Of a stretch of 64,000 bases of DNA, positions 41,807-51,119 are shown in pieces; the first letter of the stretch is position 1; each line of letters opens with the position of its first letter. Below the pieces are notes generated by a model. The model did not search any database. It saw only the letters and a list, made by a program, of their open reading frames with translations, and had not been told where the DNA came from. Position numbers and translations under genes: made by a program. Origin of the DNA: Archaeoglobaceae archaeon (GTDB lineage Archaea; Halobacteriota; Archaeoglobi; Archaeoglobales; Archaeoglobaceae); NCBI GenBank assembly GCA_025058735.1, contig JANXDX010000013.1, positions 1-64,000 on the forward strand, in the 5' to 3' direction.

Positions 41807-42345
41807 TTGAAGGTTCAAACAGCTTGTACCAGGTTAGGACACACATTTGATGTCGAGGATTTCCCTGAAGCCTACAGGGTTCTGCTTCAGAGAGTAGTTG
41901 ATGAGGTATGGGCCTGGGATCAAGTGAAGTATGATAAAAGAGGTAGAAAAGGGCTCATACCTATTCTTCAAACATCACTTAAGAAGTTTGTTGATGAATG
42001 GTCGGGGTTGGAGTGATTCCACTAAGTTACAAACAAGATTCTTGAGGAGAAAGCATAGCTGCTCAGTTGTGGTCCTTGAAGATTCTTAGTTAGTATAAAG
42101 AGCACTAACGGTAGATTGAATGGATGGAGCTTCAGAAGGGTTCCAACATCACAGAATATAAAGTTAAGCTCAATAGATTGAACGTAGTTTATGTTAATGC
42201 TAAGACCTCTATGCACAAGAACGCGGGGATAAGTTAAGCTTATAGGCGGAAGATGTGGCAAGTTGCAATTTGGAAAAAGAAAAGGTGTTGTATCAGCCTT
42301 AAATCTTATCAACGAGAAGATGCGGGAACCTCATTTGTTGCTCAC
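41807..42345 (+). pseudogene. Decayed TnpB (OrfB) transposon-encoded nuclease
   Basis: Broken frames together show late TnpB features. 41807-42016 encodes WAWDQVKYDKRGRKGLIPIL, like the early part of some archaeal OrfB proteins. Then come NGRLNGWSFRRV, EYKVKLNRLNVVYVNAKTS, an eroded zinc ribbon (RGDKLSL, then RRKMW with cysteines replaced) and GVVSALNLINEKMR, corresponding to the final conserved Asp-x-x-x-A-x-N-L region. At least four frame changes or stops are needed. It differs in sequence from the remnant at 27198, so it is a separate insertion. Boundaries are approximate. Confidence 0.65.
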
Positions 42346-42425
42346 TCAACTTTTTTATGACACGAAGAGAGAGGTAAACCAAAACAGTGCATAAGTATAA
42401 ATAATCGATCGACTTCCTTGAAAAA

Positions 42426-43196
42426 ATGGAAGTTTTAAGGAAAAAGGTAAAAACAGCTTTGAGTAAAAGTGGAATACCTGGCTTAGACTTTGCTTTGAAC
42501 CCTTATATCGGTTGTATCCACAATTGTATATACTGTTACGCTAGGTGCTATGTTGATAGAGATGTTGCAGAAAGATGGGGAGAAATTGTAATTGTAAAAG
42601 ATAATCTGTTGAATCTTTTAAGAAAAGAAAAGAAAGTAGGAGTTGTTGGAATCGGAACCATAACTGATGCTTATCAAAAAATTGAAGAAAAAGAAGAAGT
42701 TACGAGGAAAGCTGTAAAAATTTTACTCAGTAAAGGGGCTAAGATCAGTATTCAGACGAAGAGTGATCTAGTTGTAAGAGATTTAGACATTTTTAAAAAA
42801 GAATCAGTAGACGTAGGTTTCACGATTACAACTTTAGAAAAAAGTAAAGCTAAAATTTTAGAACCAAACGCTCCATCTCCTGAAAAAAGAGTTAAAGCTC
42901 TTGAAAAATTGTCTTCAGAAGGGTTAAAAACTTGGATCTTTCTAGGACCAATAGTACCGAACGTTTCTATCGAAGAGATCGAGGAGATCGTAGAGGTTGC
43001 AGCGTCAAGCGGAAGTCATCTTTACTACGATAAATTTAGAGTAAAAAATTTTATGAAGGAAGGTTACATAAAAGAGTTGGCTGAAGAGGCTAAAAAAGTT
43101 AATTGGAAGGATGTTTTTTCAAAGATCGAAGAAGTTTGTAGAAAGTACAAAGTAAAAGCGTTTCCTGCATTTTTTAAGAAGAATAGAAAATTTTAG
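42426..43196 (+). CDS. Radical SAM protein (SPL/Rv2578c-like)
   Basis: 256 residues. LNPYIGCIHNCIYCYARCYV carries the CX3CX2C cluster motif (about residue 29), followed by a GIGTITDAYQKIE segment and EPNAPSPEKRVKALEKL, both typical of the spore photoproduct lyase-like group of radical SAM proteins widespread in archaea. The function of this branch is unknown; a nucleic-acid modification or repair role is guessed. Convergent with the kinase-like gene, overlapping it by four bases. Confidence 0.85.
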   Translation: MEVLRKKVKTALSKSGIPGLDFALNPYIGCIHNCIYCYARCYVDRDVAERWGEIVIVKDNLLNLLRKEKKVGVVGIGTITDAYQKIEEKEEVTRKAVKILLSKGAKISIQTKSDLVVRDLDIFKKESVDVGFTITTLEKSKAKILEPNAPSPEKRVKALEKLSSEGLKTWIFLGPIVPNVSIEEIEEIVEVAASSGSHLYYDKFRVKNFMKEGYIKELAEEAKKVNWKDVFSKIEEVCRKYKVKAFPAFFKKNRKF

Positions 43197-43759
43197 CCCT
43201 CTCGATTTTTATCTAAAAACTCGAATTTTATCTGCTCTTTTATTTTTTCCAACAACTCCCTTGAATAGTTTTTCTTGTACTCCTTCAAAAGATCTTTGTC
43301 AATCAAAAAACCGAACCTTTTCAAGTACGTGCAGAATTGGGTAACGTTAGAAGGCTTCTTACTCATAAAACTTCTTTCAAAATCTATAAAATATATATTA
43401 TTATTTTTATTTATAATTATATGTTTCTCTGGATGATTCATCTCCTCCTTTTGAATGTTCAAAGTATCTAAGATGAAGCAAATTTCTAGACATTTTATAG
43501 CTAGATCTGCACTCATGACTTCAAAGATCTTTCTACCTTCTACCCTCTGCATGACAATTTTTAGCTCCTGCAGATCGACTGAAAACAATCTTGGAACAAA
43601 ACGAAACGGTTGAAGTAAAGTTAAAAACTTTACTTCTTTAAAAAAGTTGTATTTGAATTTTTCATCGAATTTTTTTATAGCATATCTTTCAAAGAGGTAA
43701 ACTTTCGAATGTTTACCTCTTCTTAATTGAATTTGCAAGTCTTCTAACTCTCTCCTCAT
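43193..43759 (-). CDS. Predicted small serine/threonine kinase-like protein (COG2112 type)
   Basis: 188 residues with a shortened kinase fold: RRGKHSKVYLFERYAIKKF (glycine loop and VAIK-type lysine, near residue 12-30), a catalytic-loop-like MNHPEKHIIIN near 108, and YFIDFERSF in place of DFG. This pattern fits the archaeal COG2112 kinases related to RIO/Bud32. The HRD aspartate appears replaced, so activity is not certain. Its start overlaps the BtpA-like gene by 47 bases; TTG at 43738 is a possible shorter start. Target unknown. Confidence 0.75.
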   Translation of the reverse strand: MRRELEDLQIQLRRGKHSKVYLFERYAIKKFDEKFKYNFFKEVKFLTLLQPFRFVPRLFSVDLQELKIVMQRVEGRKIFEVMSADLAIKCLEICFILDTLNIQKEEMNHPEKHIIINKNNNIYFIDFERSFMSKKPSNVTQFCTYLKRFGFLIDKDLLKEYKKNYSRELLEKIKEQIKFEFLDKNREG

Positions 43760-44453
43760 CGATCCTACCTTTCTTTTTTATGTAAGTTCCAACTATCACA
43801 CCATCACAGTGTTCTAAAATTCTGCCTATGTTCTCAGCATCTACACCACTTCCAGCTAAAACTGGAATGTCTAACTTTCTCATCATCTTTAGATCACTTA
43901 TCCTAACTTCTCTACCAGTTGTAGCTCCAGTTGCTATTACAGCGTCGGGTAAAGCTCTCTCAACGTTCATAAGGTAATCTTCAAAACTAGCTATATGAAC
44001 TGCATGCTTTACGTTCAGATCAGCAAAGATCATAGCATTGCAGTCTATTTGCTTTCTATACCTCAAAACCTCTGCAGCTTTCCCCTCTATCCAACCTTCC
44101 GGAGTTAGACTTCCAAAGTAGAGTTGATTGACTCTTATAAAATCTGCTTTAACTGCTTTTGCTATTGCTAAAGCAGCTAATGCATCGTTCCTTAGAACAT
44201 TTATCCCCAAACCTATACTAGTTTCTCTTCTGATCTCTTTTGCAACTACTGCCATACACGCTACAACTTCTTTACCAACTTCCTTTTGGTAAGGAACATC
44301 ACCAAAGTTTTCTATTATAATTGCATCGGCCCCTCCATTTTCAGCAGCTTTAGCATCCATCAGAGCATTATTGAAAACTTCATCAAAGTTTTTGTAATTT
44401 GGTGAACCTGGTAAAGGTTCCAGGTGAACTACGCATATCAGAATTTTCTCCAT
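43713..44453 (-). CDS. BtpA/SgcQ family TIM-barrel protein
   Basis: 246 residues. ICVVHLEPLPGSPNYK opens the protein, DAIIIENFGDVPY near residue 43 and VLAGSGVDAENIGRIL near 200 are family signatures. The cyanobacterial member BtpA affects photosystem I stability, but archaeal members are unassigned; the fold suggests a phosphate-binding enzyme (GSGVDAEN, DGVIVGTYIKKKG). It overlaps UPF0248 by 16 bases upstream and the kinase-like gene by 47 downstream. Confidence 0.85.
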   Translation of the reverse strand: MEKILICVVHLEPLPGSPNYKNFDEVFNNALMDAKAAENGGADAIIIENFGDVPYQKEVGKEVVACMAVVAKEIRRETSIGLGINVLRNDALAALAIAKAVKADFIRVNQLYFGSLTPEGWIEGKAAEVLRYRKQIDCNAMIFADLNVKHAVHIASFEDYLMNVERALPDAVIATGATTGREVRISDLKMMRKLDIPVLAGSGVDAENIGRILEHCDGVIVGTYIKKKGRIDEERVRRLANSIKKR

Positions 44454-44674
44454 ACAACATCATCCCTATACCTTATTTCAACTATTCTATGAACTGGTAT
44501 TAAAATTCCACTTTTCAAATAAACAAACTTTCTTCCAACACCTTCAATTTCATCACCTTTGAAACTTGAAAAACCTTTAAAGCGATCTACGTAAACAACT
44601 GTTAAAAGAGATGGGTTCAAAGCTGGATGCCATCTGTATTTGTTCAGCAACTCTTGAATTTTAGATTTCTTCAT
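44438..44674 (-). CDS. UPF0248 (DUF504) small protein
   Basis: 78-residue protein with the UPF0248 pattern: a WHP near the start, VVYVDRFKGFSSFKGDEI in the middle, and LIPVHRIVEIRYRDDVVW at the end, where the HRI motif is the family hallmark. These proteins often lie next to RNA-related genes in archaea and may be RNA-binding; that is inference. It overlaps genes on both sides by 14-16 bases. Confidence 0.85.
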   Translation of the reverse strand: MKKSKIQELLNKYRWHPALNPSLLTVVYVDRFKGFSSFKGDEIEGVGRKFVYLKSGILIPVHRIVEIRYRDDVVWRKF

Positions 44675-45182
44675 CTTTCGCTATCTCAACTATTTGACCT
44701 TTAAGCATCAATCTCAAAGATCTCTTTGCAATGGCTCTAACAAAAAGAGAATCTAAATTTAAAGACTTACATATATGAGCTACAGACATCCTTCCAGCTT
44801 CTATCTCTTTAATCATCATCTGAACGTATTTTTCCAACTCATCCTCTGGCATGAAGACTACATCTAAAACCTTGTTCAGTTCAGAAAAAGATACGTAAAA
44901 ACTTGCGTTTATATGGGTATAGCTGACATGGTATTCTTTTTCAGGTTTTCCTCCTGGATCTGATGGCATTCTCCATCTAACTTCGAGCATTCCTGCCTGC
45001 TTTAGTATCTTCAAAGTATCCATGTAACCTTCTCCAAAGTTCTCCTTGAGTTCGTTCAAAGTCCACCACTTTTCAAGTAGAGCATTGTATACTTTTCTAT
45101 AACTTTCAACTGAAATCAAATGAAGGATGGGAATTAAATCAACTACATCGTTGACAAGTTTTGTTCTCTTTACCATTGCCAC
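44661..45182 (-). CDS. ArsR-like winged-helix regulator
   Basis: 173 residues. An N-terminal winged helix (SVESYRKVYNALLEKWWTLNELKENFG, then YMDTLKILKQAGML and wing WRMPSDPGGKPEKEYHV) is followed by a ~90-residue domain ending GQIVEIAKDEE. It leads the run UPF0248-BtpA-kinase on the minus strand and follows the decayed ABC transporter by 20 bases, so it may once have regulated that transporter. No metal-binding cysteine pair is seen. Confidence 0.75.
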   Translation of the reverse strand: MAMVKRTKLVNDVVDLIPILHLISVESYRKVYNALLEKWWTLNELKENFGEGYMDTLKILKQAGMLEVRWRMPSDPGGKPEKEYHVSYTHINASFYVSFSELNKVLDVVFMPEDELEKYVQMMIKEIEAGRMSVAHICKSLNLDSLFVRAIAKRSLRLMLKGQIVEIAKDEEI

Positions 45183-45202
45183 TAATTTAAAGCATTCTGC
45201 AA

Positions 45203-46378
45203 TTATATTTTTCGATGACTTAATTTACTGATAAATTCTACGAGCTCTTCTTCACTTCTAAAAACCTTTGATCTTCTCTTTATCTCTTCGTAGATCTTTT
45301 CGGCAAAACTTCCTGCAAAATTTCTTAAAAGAAAATCATCTTTCTCAATAACTAAAAGTTTTCTAAGCTCTGAAGCTTTTTTGCTGCTAATAGATTTTTC
45401 ACGTTTCCTTTACCAATAGACAAGTTTGCCAAAATTACAAGGTCGCACTTTTCTACAATTTCTAAATTTTTCTATGATTTTCTTCACTTATTTCGCTGAA
45501 AGGTGCTTCACTTAAAACTTCGCATCCAAAAGCAGTTGCAATTTCCAAGTCAGTTAAAACTCCAGCCGACACTTTAAAATTACTTAGCTTTTTTATCAAC
45601 AAAACTCCACTACCACTTCCACATATTAAGTGCAAAAGTTATCTTTCTCTCTAGAGCTCGGTACTATCAAAACAAAGTTCCCGATCTTTTTAACGCTAGC
45701 ACTTATTCCATAACTTCTTTTATTACTTCTGCTGTCAAACCTTCAAAGCTTCCAGCATAGACAATCTCTCTAGACTTTAGTAGTAGAAACTTTGTCTGTA
45801 AAAGTTGAAGCCAAGTTTATGTCGTGCAGAGAAACTATTGCAGAACATCCTTCTCTAACCTTTTTCTTTACGATCTGCATTATCTCTATTTGAACAGAGC
45901 AGTAGGTTCATCGAGAAGCAGCATCTTTGGTTCTTGAGCGAAGATCCTTGCAAGTAAAACTTTTTGCTTTTCTCCTCCACTAAGCTCTTCGAAGATCATC
46001 TCTTCATGTTCTTCCATTCCAACTACTTTTAATTTTAGAGCTATTTTACGATCCTCAGGAGATGCTTTTTTAAATCCTTTAAGATGCGGAGTTCTACCAA
46101 GGAGAACTAGTTCTATTTTAACTTTGATTCTGGGATCCCTTGAGGTAAGTAAGCTGCAACCTTTGCTGCACCTTCAACGCTTAGCTTTTTTCCATCAAAG
46201 AGAACTGCACTACTTTTTGGCTTAAGAATTCCGAATATTGTTCTAAGTAAAGTAGTCTTTCCACTTTCATTTGGCCCTAAGGTTGCTGGAATTTCTCCTT
46301 CTTCAACTTCAGACTAACGTTCTTCAAAACTTCCCTACTTTTTAATTCTACAGAGATTCCTAAAACTTCAAGCCTCAT
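45203..46378 (-). pseudogene. Decayed iron/cobalamin-type ABC transporter ATPase
   Basis: Translation in shifting frames recovers nearly the whole protein: the start MRLEVLGISVELKSREVLKN, Walker A LGPNESGKTTLL, the signature ELSGGEKQKVLLAR, Walker B MLLLDEPTA, the H-loop SLHDINLAS of FecE-type ATPases, and a C-terminal Rossmann-like domain (FKVSAGVLTDLEIATAFGCE near the end) seen in some archaeal metal-siderophore ATPases. I count about eight frameshifts. The ATG at 46378 overlaps the stop of the permease pseudogene, so this was the second gene of an operon. Confidence 0.85.
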
Positions 46379-47261
46379 AAACCTCTTTTCAAAATGTAAA
46401 CGAAAAATTGGACTCCAATTATCGCAGTTATAGCTCTAACTGGAAGTTCACCGCCGAAACTGGCGAGAAACTACATCTACTAGAGGCATCAAAGTCATTC
46501 CAAAGAGCAGAGATGTAGGAATTTTGATCTCCAAAGATCAAACGCATGGTGTGTGGAACTATTATTCCAACAAAACCTATAACTCCACAACTTGAAACAC
46601 AAGCCGAAGTCGAGAAAGATGTTATAATTATCAATTCTCCTAAATTTTTAATGTTCAATCCTAAGGATCTAGTATGCTCATCACCTAACAAAATGGCGTT
46701 TAGATTCCAAACATTTGTAAAGAAATAAAAGGAGCAAAAAAAGAAGGCTAAGGAAACTATCAATACTTTTTCCATAGAAGGTCTAGAAAAGCTACCCATT
46801 GTCTAGAAAAACTTCTTGAAGGCTATTTTGTGAAAAATATATTAAAAGTGTAGTAATCCCAGAGAAAAAAGATGCTACAGCAATTCCAGCTAAAAGAACA
46901 GCGTAATTTTCTTTTTTCCAAGTCTATAAACTGTAAAGGCTGTAAAAATTGTCAAAATGAAAGCTGATAACAAAATTCTATAAGACAAATCCCAAAGATA
47001 TTGCTAAAGCTGCTCCAACACTCGCACCACTTGAAACGCCGAGTATGTATGGATCTGCCAAAGGATTTCTAAAAAAGGCCTGCATAGCACAATCAGATGC
47101 TGCTAGAGATGCTCCAACCAATGCAGCTAGAATTGTTCTTAGTAATCTATGTTCAAAGACTATTTTCTTGCCAACTCAGGATCGGCTTCAAAGACGTTTG
47201 TAGCCCCTACAAGGATGCTTAGAAGTGTTGAAGTGATCTAGAACTAGTATAGTAGTTTCAT
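46375..47261 (-). pseudogene. Decayed iron/cobalamin-type ABC transporter permease (FecCD/BtuC)
   Basis: Broken frames give a FecCD-type permease: start MKLLY at 47261, [36 protein letters not shown], then [21 protein letters not shown], later NAILLGDEHTRSLGLN, VSSCGVIGFVGIIVPHTMRL, and the end ITAIIGVQFFVYILKRGL. The only long open piece is the track ORF 46428-46799. Several frameshifts separate the pieces. No substrate-binding protein gene is found nearby. The 5' end lies just after tRNA-Leu on the opposite strand. Confidence 0.85.
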
Positions 47262-47405
47262 ATTTTATATTTAGTTTTAGTTGTAAGTTTTGCTTTTAAC
47301 CTTGTCCGATCACATTAAATTTAGAACTGTTTTTATATTTAATTTATATATATTATTATCAAACATTTACAAAAAAACTAAAAGCGTTTCGGCAAACATC
47401 AATAA

Positions 47406-47488
47406 GCGGGGGTTGCCGAGTGGACAAAGGCGCCGGATTCAGGGTCCGGTCCCGTAGGGGTTCGAGGGTTCGAATCCCTCCCCCCGCA
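47406..47488 (+). tRNA. tRNA-Leu (anticodon CAG)
   Basis: Cloverleaf with acceptor GCGGGGG/CCCCCGC, anticodon stem CCGGA/TCCGG and loop TTCAGGG (anticodon CAG), a long variable arm (about CCCGTAGGGG) typical of leucine tRNAs, T stem GAGGG/CCCTC with loop TTCGAAT, and discriminator A at 47488. No CCA and no intron. Strongly G+C-rich compared with flanks. Confidence 0.97.
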
Positions 47489-47739
47489 TAGATTGCTATC
47501 AATTAAAACCTTTAGTATCTTGTGACCTTTCAAGTCCATCTAAAAAAGAAGATTTGCTTACAGAAAGTGATATCTGAGATTTTAAAACATTTGTCGTTGT
47601 AAAGATCGATATCCTTAAGATAGTCTAAGATAAAGTTATATTTTATAAAACTTAAATATTATTTTATATAAATTATTTTTATTGATCACTTCGTCAAGCG
47701 TCTAGTAACTTTATATCTTCTTTCAGCTTCTATTCCTCT

Positions 47740-50304
47740 GTGATCATCGAAGGCAAGCCTTATAGAGATGAGGAAATATTAACCTTACTTCATCCACTGG
47801 TTAGAGAATGGTTTAAATCGAAGTTCTCAACCTTTACCCCTCCTCAAAGATACGCAATTGTAGAAGCTTTTAAAGGTAGAAACGTTCTAGTTTCATCACC
47901 TACAGGAAGTGGAAAAACTCTTGCAGCTTTTTTATCTGCTATAAGTATGCTTGTTGATAAAGCTGAGAAAAATGAGCTTGAAGATAAAGTTTACATAGTT
48001 TACGTTTCTCCTTTGAGAGCTTTAAACAACGATATAAAAAGAAACTTGGAAGAGCCTTTGAAAGAGATCTATGAAATTGCAAAATCTAAAGGTTTAAAAC
48101 TTCAAGAAATTAGAATTTCGGTAAGAACAGGAGATACAGAATCGTCCGAAAGACAAAAACAACTTAAAAAACCGCCACACATACTCATAACAACTCCAGA
48201 AACTTTAGCAATAGTTCTTTGCAGTCCAAAGTTTTCTAAAGCTTTAACAAACGTTAATTACTTGATTGTAGATGAAATACATGCAGTAGCAGAGAATAAA
48301 CGCGGAGTGCACTTAGCTTTATCAATTGAGAGACTTCAAAGACTTCAAAAGGGAAAAATGGTTAGAATAGGTCTATCTGCGACCATACATCCTATAGATG
48401 AAGTTGCAAGATTCCTCGTTGGTTATGAAAATGGTTTTGAAAGAGACTGTGTTGTAGCAGATGTAACTTTTGAAAAAAAGATGGAAATAAAGGTTGTCTC
48501 TCCTTTAGAAGACTTTTTTTCTTTCGAAGATGTCAGCGAAAAACTTTACAATAAGATTGCAGAACTTGTAAAAAGATCTAGAACTGCTTTAATCTTTACA
48601 AACACAAGAAGTGCTACGGAGAGGGTTGTTTACCATTTAAAGAAAAGGATCAAAGAACCAATAAAAGCCCATCACAGCTCTTTAAGTAGAGAAGTTAGAC
48701 TTGAAGTTGAAAAGGAGTTGAAGGAGGGAAAATTAAAATGCGTAGTTAGTTCAACTAGCTTAGAGTTGGGGATAGACATAGGTTACATAGACTTGGTAAT
48801 ACTAATTGGTTCTCCTAAAAGTATAAGCAGGGCTTTACAAAGAGTTGGAAGAAGTGGTCACAAACTTCACGAAGTAAGCGTTGGTAGAATAGTGGTTTTA
48901 GATCCTGACGATTTGGTAGAATGTATAGTTTTAGCAAGAGAAGCTAGAATGAGGAAACTTGACAGGATAAGAATTCCGAAAAAATGTTTAGATGTTTTAT
49001 GCCAACACATCGTTGGTATGGCTATAGAGAAAAAGTGGAAAGTTGATGAGGCTTTATCTTTGATCAGAAACGCTTATCCATATAAAGATCTAAGTAAAGA
49101 AGATCTAATTTCAGTTTTGCAATATCTCTCTGGAAACTATTCAAAGCTGGAAACAAAAAAAGTTTATGCAAAAATATGGTTTGATGGAGAAGAATTTGGG
49201 AAAAGAGGTAAGCTTTTAAGACCTATATACTACCTAAACGTTGGAACAATTCCAGACGAAGTTGCTATAAACGTCGTAACTAAAGAGGGAAAGATTGTTG
49301 GAAAAGTTGAGGAGGACTTTGCTGAAAGATTAGTTTATGGTGATATATTTGTTTTAGCTGGAAAAACTTTCAGATATCTAAAATCCAGAGGTATGAACTT
49401 GGTGGTTGAGGAAGTAGAAGGTGAAAAACCGACTGTTCCAAGTTGGTATAGTGAGCAGTTACCTCTCAACTACGATCTAGCCTTGAGAATTCAGGAGTTC
49501 AGAAGAAAAATGGAAGAGATTATGGAAAAGGAAGATGCAATCGATTGGCTTATGAAAGAATTTGAAATAGATGAAAAAGCTGCAAAAGCTATCTACAACT
49601 ATTTTTTAGAGCAAAAGCTATTCAGCAAGATTCCAACAGATAAAAAACTTTTAGTTGAGAAGTTCGAGAAAGAAAATGAGAACCACTATTTCTTCCACAC
49701 TCTACTAGGTAGAAAAGCTAACAATGCTTTAGCTAGAGTTTTTGCGTACAGAGTTGGAATTGCAAAAGATTGCAACGTTCAAATAGCTTTAAACGATAAC
49801 GGATTTTCACTTACTTTACAGAAAAAGTTGAACGACAGAGAGATAATGGAACTTTTCTCCTCGAAAAATTTCAGAGAAGATCTTGAAAGGTCTTTGGAAA
49901 AAACTGAGATTTTGAGGAGACGATTTAGACATGTAGCTGTTAGAAGTTTGATGATCTTGAAAAATTACTTAGGTAGAGAAAAGAGTGTTTGGAATCAACA
50001 AGTAGCAGCTGATACAATTTTGAACTTCCTTAAGAAATACTATCCAAACTTGCCTGCTTTGAAGGAAACTTACAGGGAAATATTTGAAGATTCTATGGAT
50101 CTTGAAAACGTTCTAGAGTATCTTTCAAAAATAGAGAAGGGAGAAGTTGAAGTGAAAATAGTCAGAGTTCCGTATCCAAGTCCATTTTCCTTCAACCTGT
50201 ACTTAGTAGGGGAGGAAGATGTAGTCTTGATGGAAGACAGAAGAAAAGTTTTAAGGGAGTTACACGAAAGAGTTATGAGCATGATCTCTTCAAAGAAGTT
50301 ATGA
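47740..50304 (+). CDS. lhr: Lhr-type ATP-dependent helicase
   Basis: 854-residue superfamily 2 helicase. RecA1 holds TPPQRYAIVEA (Q-type motif), SPTGSGKTLAAFLSA (Walker A, about residue 53), VDEIHAVAENKRGVHLA (DEIH box, about 175) and LSATIHP; RecA2 holds FTNTRSATERV, SSTSLELGIDIG and RVGRSGH. The rest matches the Lhr winged-helix and C-terminal region. Archaeal Lhr proteins unwind DNA and RNA-DNA hybrids and act in repair. The start is GTG at 47740. The last codons overlap the UbiA gene by four bases. Confidence 0.93.
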   Translation: MIIEGKPYRDEEILTLLHPLVREWFKSKFSTFTPPQRYAIVEAFKGRNVLVSSPTGSGKTLAAFLSAISMLVDKAEKNELEDKVYIVYVSPLRALNNDIKRNLEEPLKEIYEIAKSKGLKLQEIRISVRTGDTESSERQKQLKKPPHILITTPETLAIVLCSPKFSKALTNVNYLIVDEIHAVAENKRGVHLALSIERLQRLQKGKMVRIGLSATIHPIDEVARFLVGYENGFERDCVVADVTFEKKMEIKVVSPLEDFFSFEDVSEKLYNKIAELVKRSRTALIFTNTRSATERVVYHLKKRIKEPIKAHHSSLSREVRLEVEKELKEGKLKCVVSSTSLELGIDIGYIDLVILIGSPKSISRALQRVGRSGHKLHEVSVGRIVVLDPDDLVECIVLAREARMRKLDRIRIPKKCLDVLCQHIVGMAIEKKWKVDEALSLIRNAYPYKDLSKEDLISVLQYLSGNYSKLETKKVYAKIWFDGEEFGKRGKLLRPIYYLNVGTIPDEVAINVVTKEGKIVGKVEEDFAERLVYGDIFVLAGKTFRYLKSRGMNLVVEEVEGEKPTVPSWYSEQLPLNYDLALRIQEFRRKMEEIMEKEDAIDWLMKEFEIDEKAAKAIYNYFLEQKLFSKIPTDKKLLVEKFEKENENHYFFHTLLGRKANNALARVFAYRVGIAKDCNVQIALNDNGFSLTLQKKLNDREIMELFSSKNFREDLERSLEKTEILRRRFRHVAVRSLMILKNYLGREKSVWNQQVAADTILNFLKKYYPNLPALKETYREIFEDSMDLENVLEYLSKIEKGEVEVKIVRVPYPSPFSFNLYLVGEEDVVLMEDRRKVLRELHERVMSMISSKKL

Positions 50305-51119
50305 AGATCAAAATTTACATGGAGTTCATAAAGATCGAGCACACACTTTTTGCTTTACCATTTGCATACTCTGGAGCAATTCTTGGAGGAAATTTGGATC
50401 TAAAAACAACAATTTTAATTCTGATAGCTTTTACAAGTCTAAGAGCTGCAGCAATGTCTTGGAATAGAATAGTTGATAAAGATATTGACGCAAAGAACCC
50501 TAGAACTGCAAAAAGACACATACCAGCTGGACTTATAAGTTTAAGAGAAGCTTATTATATAACGCTTGTATCCGCGTTAATATATTTTCTATCAGCCTTG
50601 ATGATAAATAGAACTGCTGCACTCCTATCTCCAATACCACTTGCAATTTCCCTCATATATCCATACCTAAAACGCTACACTTGTCTATGTCATTACGTTT
50701 TAGGGTTGAATTTAGCCTTAGCACCATTAGGAGGCTTCATAGCTGTAACAGACTCTATAAATTTTAGTTACAAAGTATTATTTTTGAGTTTTGGAGTTCT
50801 ATTTTGGGTTTCTGGTTTTGACATAATATACTCAATTCAAGATCTAGAGTTTGATAGAAGGGAGAAGTTGCATTCACTACCAGCACATTTCGGTGAAAAT
50901 TTAGCATTACAAATATCTCTTCTCAATCACCTGTTCTTCATCTTCATTATTTTATTTGTTTTTAGCTTTACAGCTCTTTTGATTGCTCTTCTAATAGCTT
51001 TAGAGCACTTTATTGTACACTTTAAAAGAGATAAAATTGAGTACGCTTTCTTTCATTTGAACGTCGTGATCAGTGTTTTACTCTTTGCCTCTATTTTAGT
51101 GGATTCTTCACTACTTTGA
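50301..51119 (+). CDS. UbiA family prenyltransferase
   Basis: 272-residue membrane enzyme with about eight helices. The two aspartate motifs that bind Mg-diphosphate are NRIVDKDIDAKNPRT (about residue 55) and YSIQDLEFDRREKLHS (about 175). It transfers a prenyl chain to an acceptor, in this context probably an aromatic quinone precursor. A polar-lipid role is less likely because the sequence resembles 4-hydroxybenzoate/menaquinone-type enzymes. It overlaps lhr by four bases and the convergent CoA-transferase by 29. Confidence 0.88.
   Translation: MKIKIYMEFIKIEHTLFALPFAYSGAILGGNLDLKTTILILIAFTSLRAAAMSWNRIVDKDIDAKNPRTAKRHIPAGLISLREAYYITLVSALIYFLSALMINRTAALLSPIPLAISLIYPYLKRYTCLCHYVLGLNLALAPLGGFIAVTDSINFSYKVLFLSFGVLFWVSGFDIIYSIQDLEFDRREKLHSLPAHFGENLALQISLLNHLFFIFIILFVFSFTALLIALLIALEHFIVHFKRDKIEYAFFHLNVVISVLLFASILVDSSLL

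Noticed and set aside
41807-42016. Independent 69-residue gene
   Set aside because: It has no proper upstream signal and fits as a fragment of the decayed TnpB element.
46428-46799. Stand-alone 123-residue membrane protein
   Set aside because: It is one piece of the frameshifted FecCD permease; homologous sequence continues on both sides in other frames.
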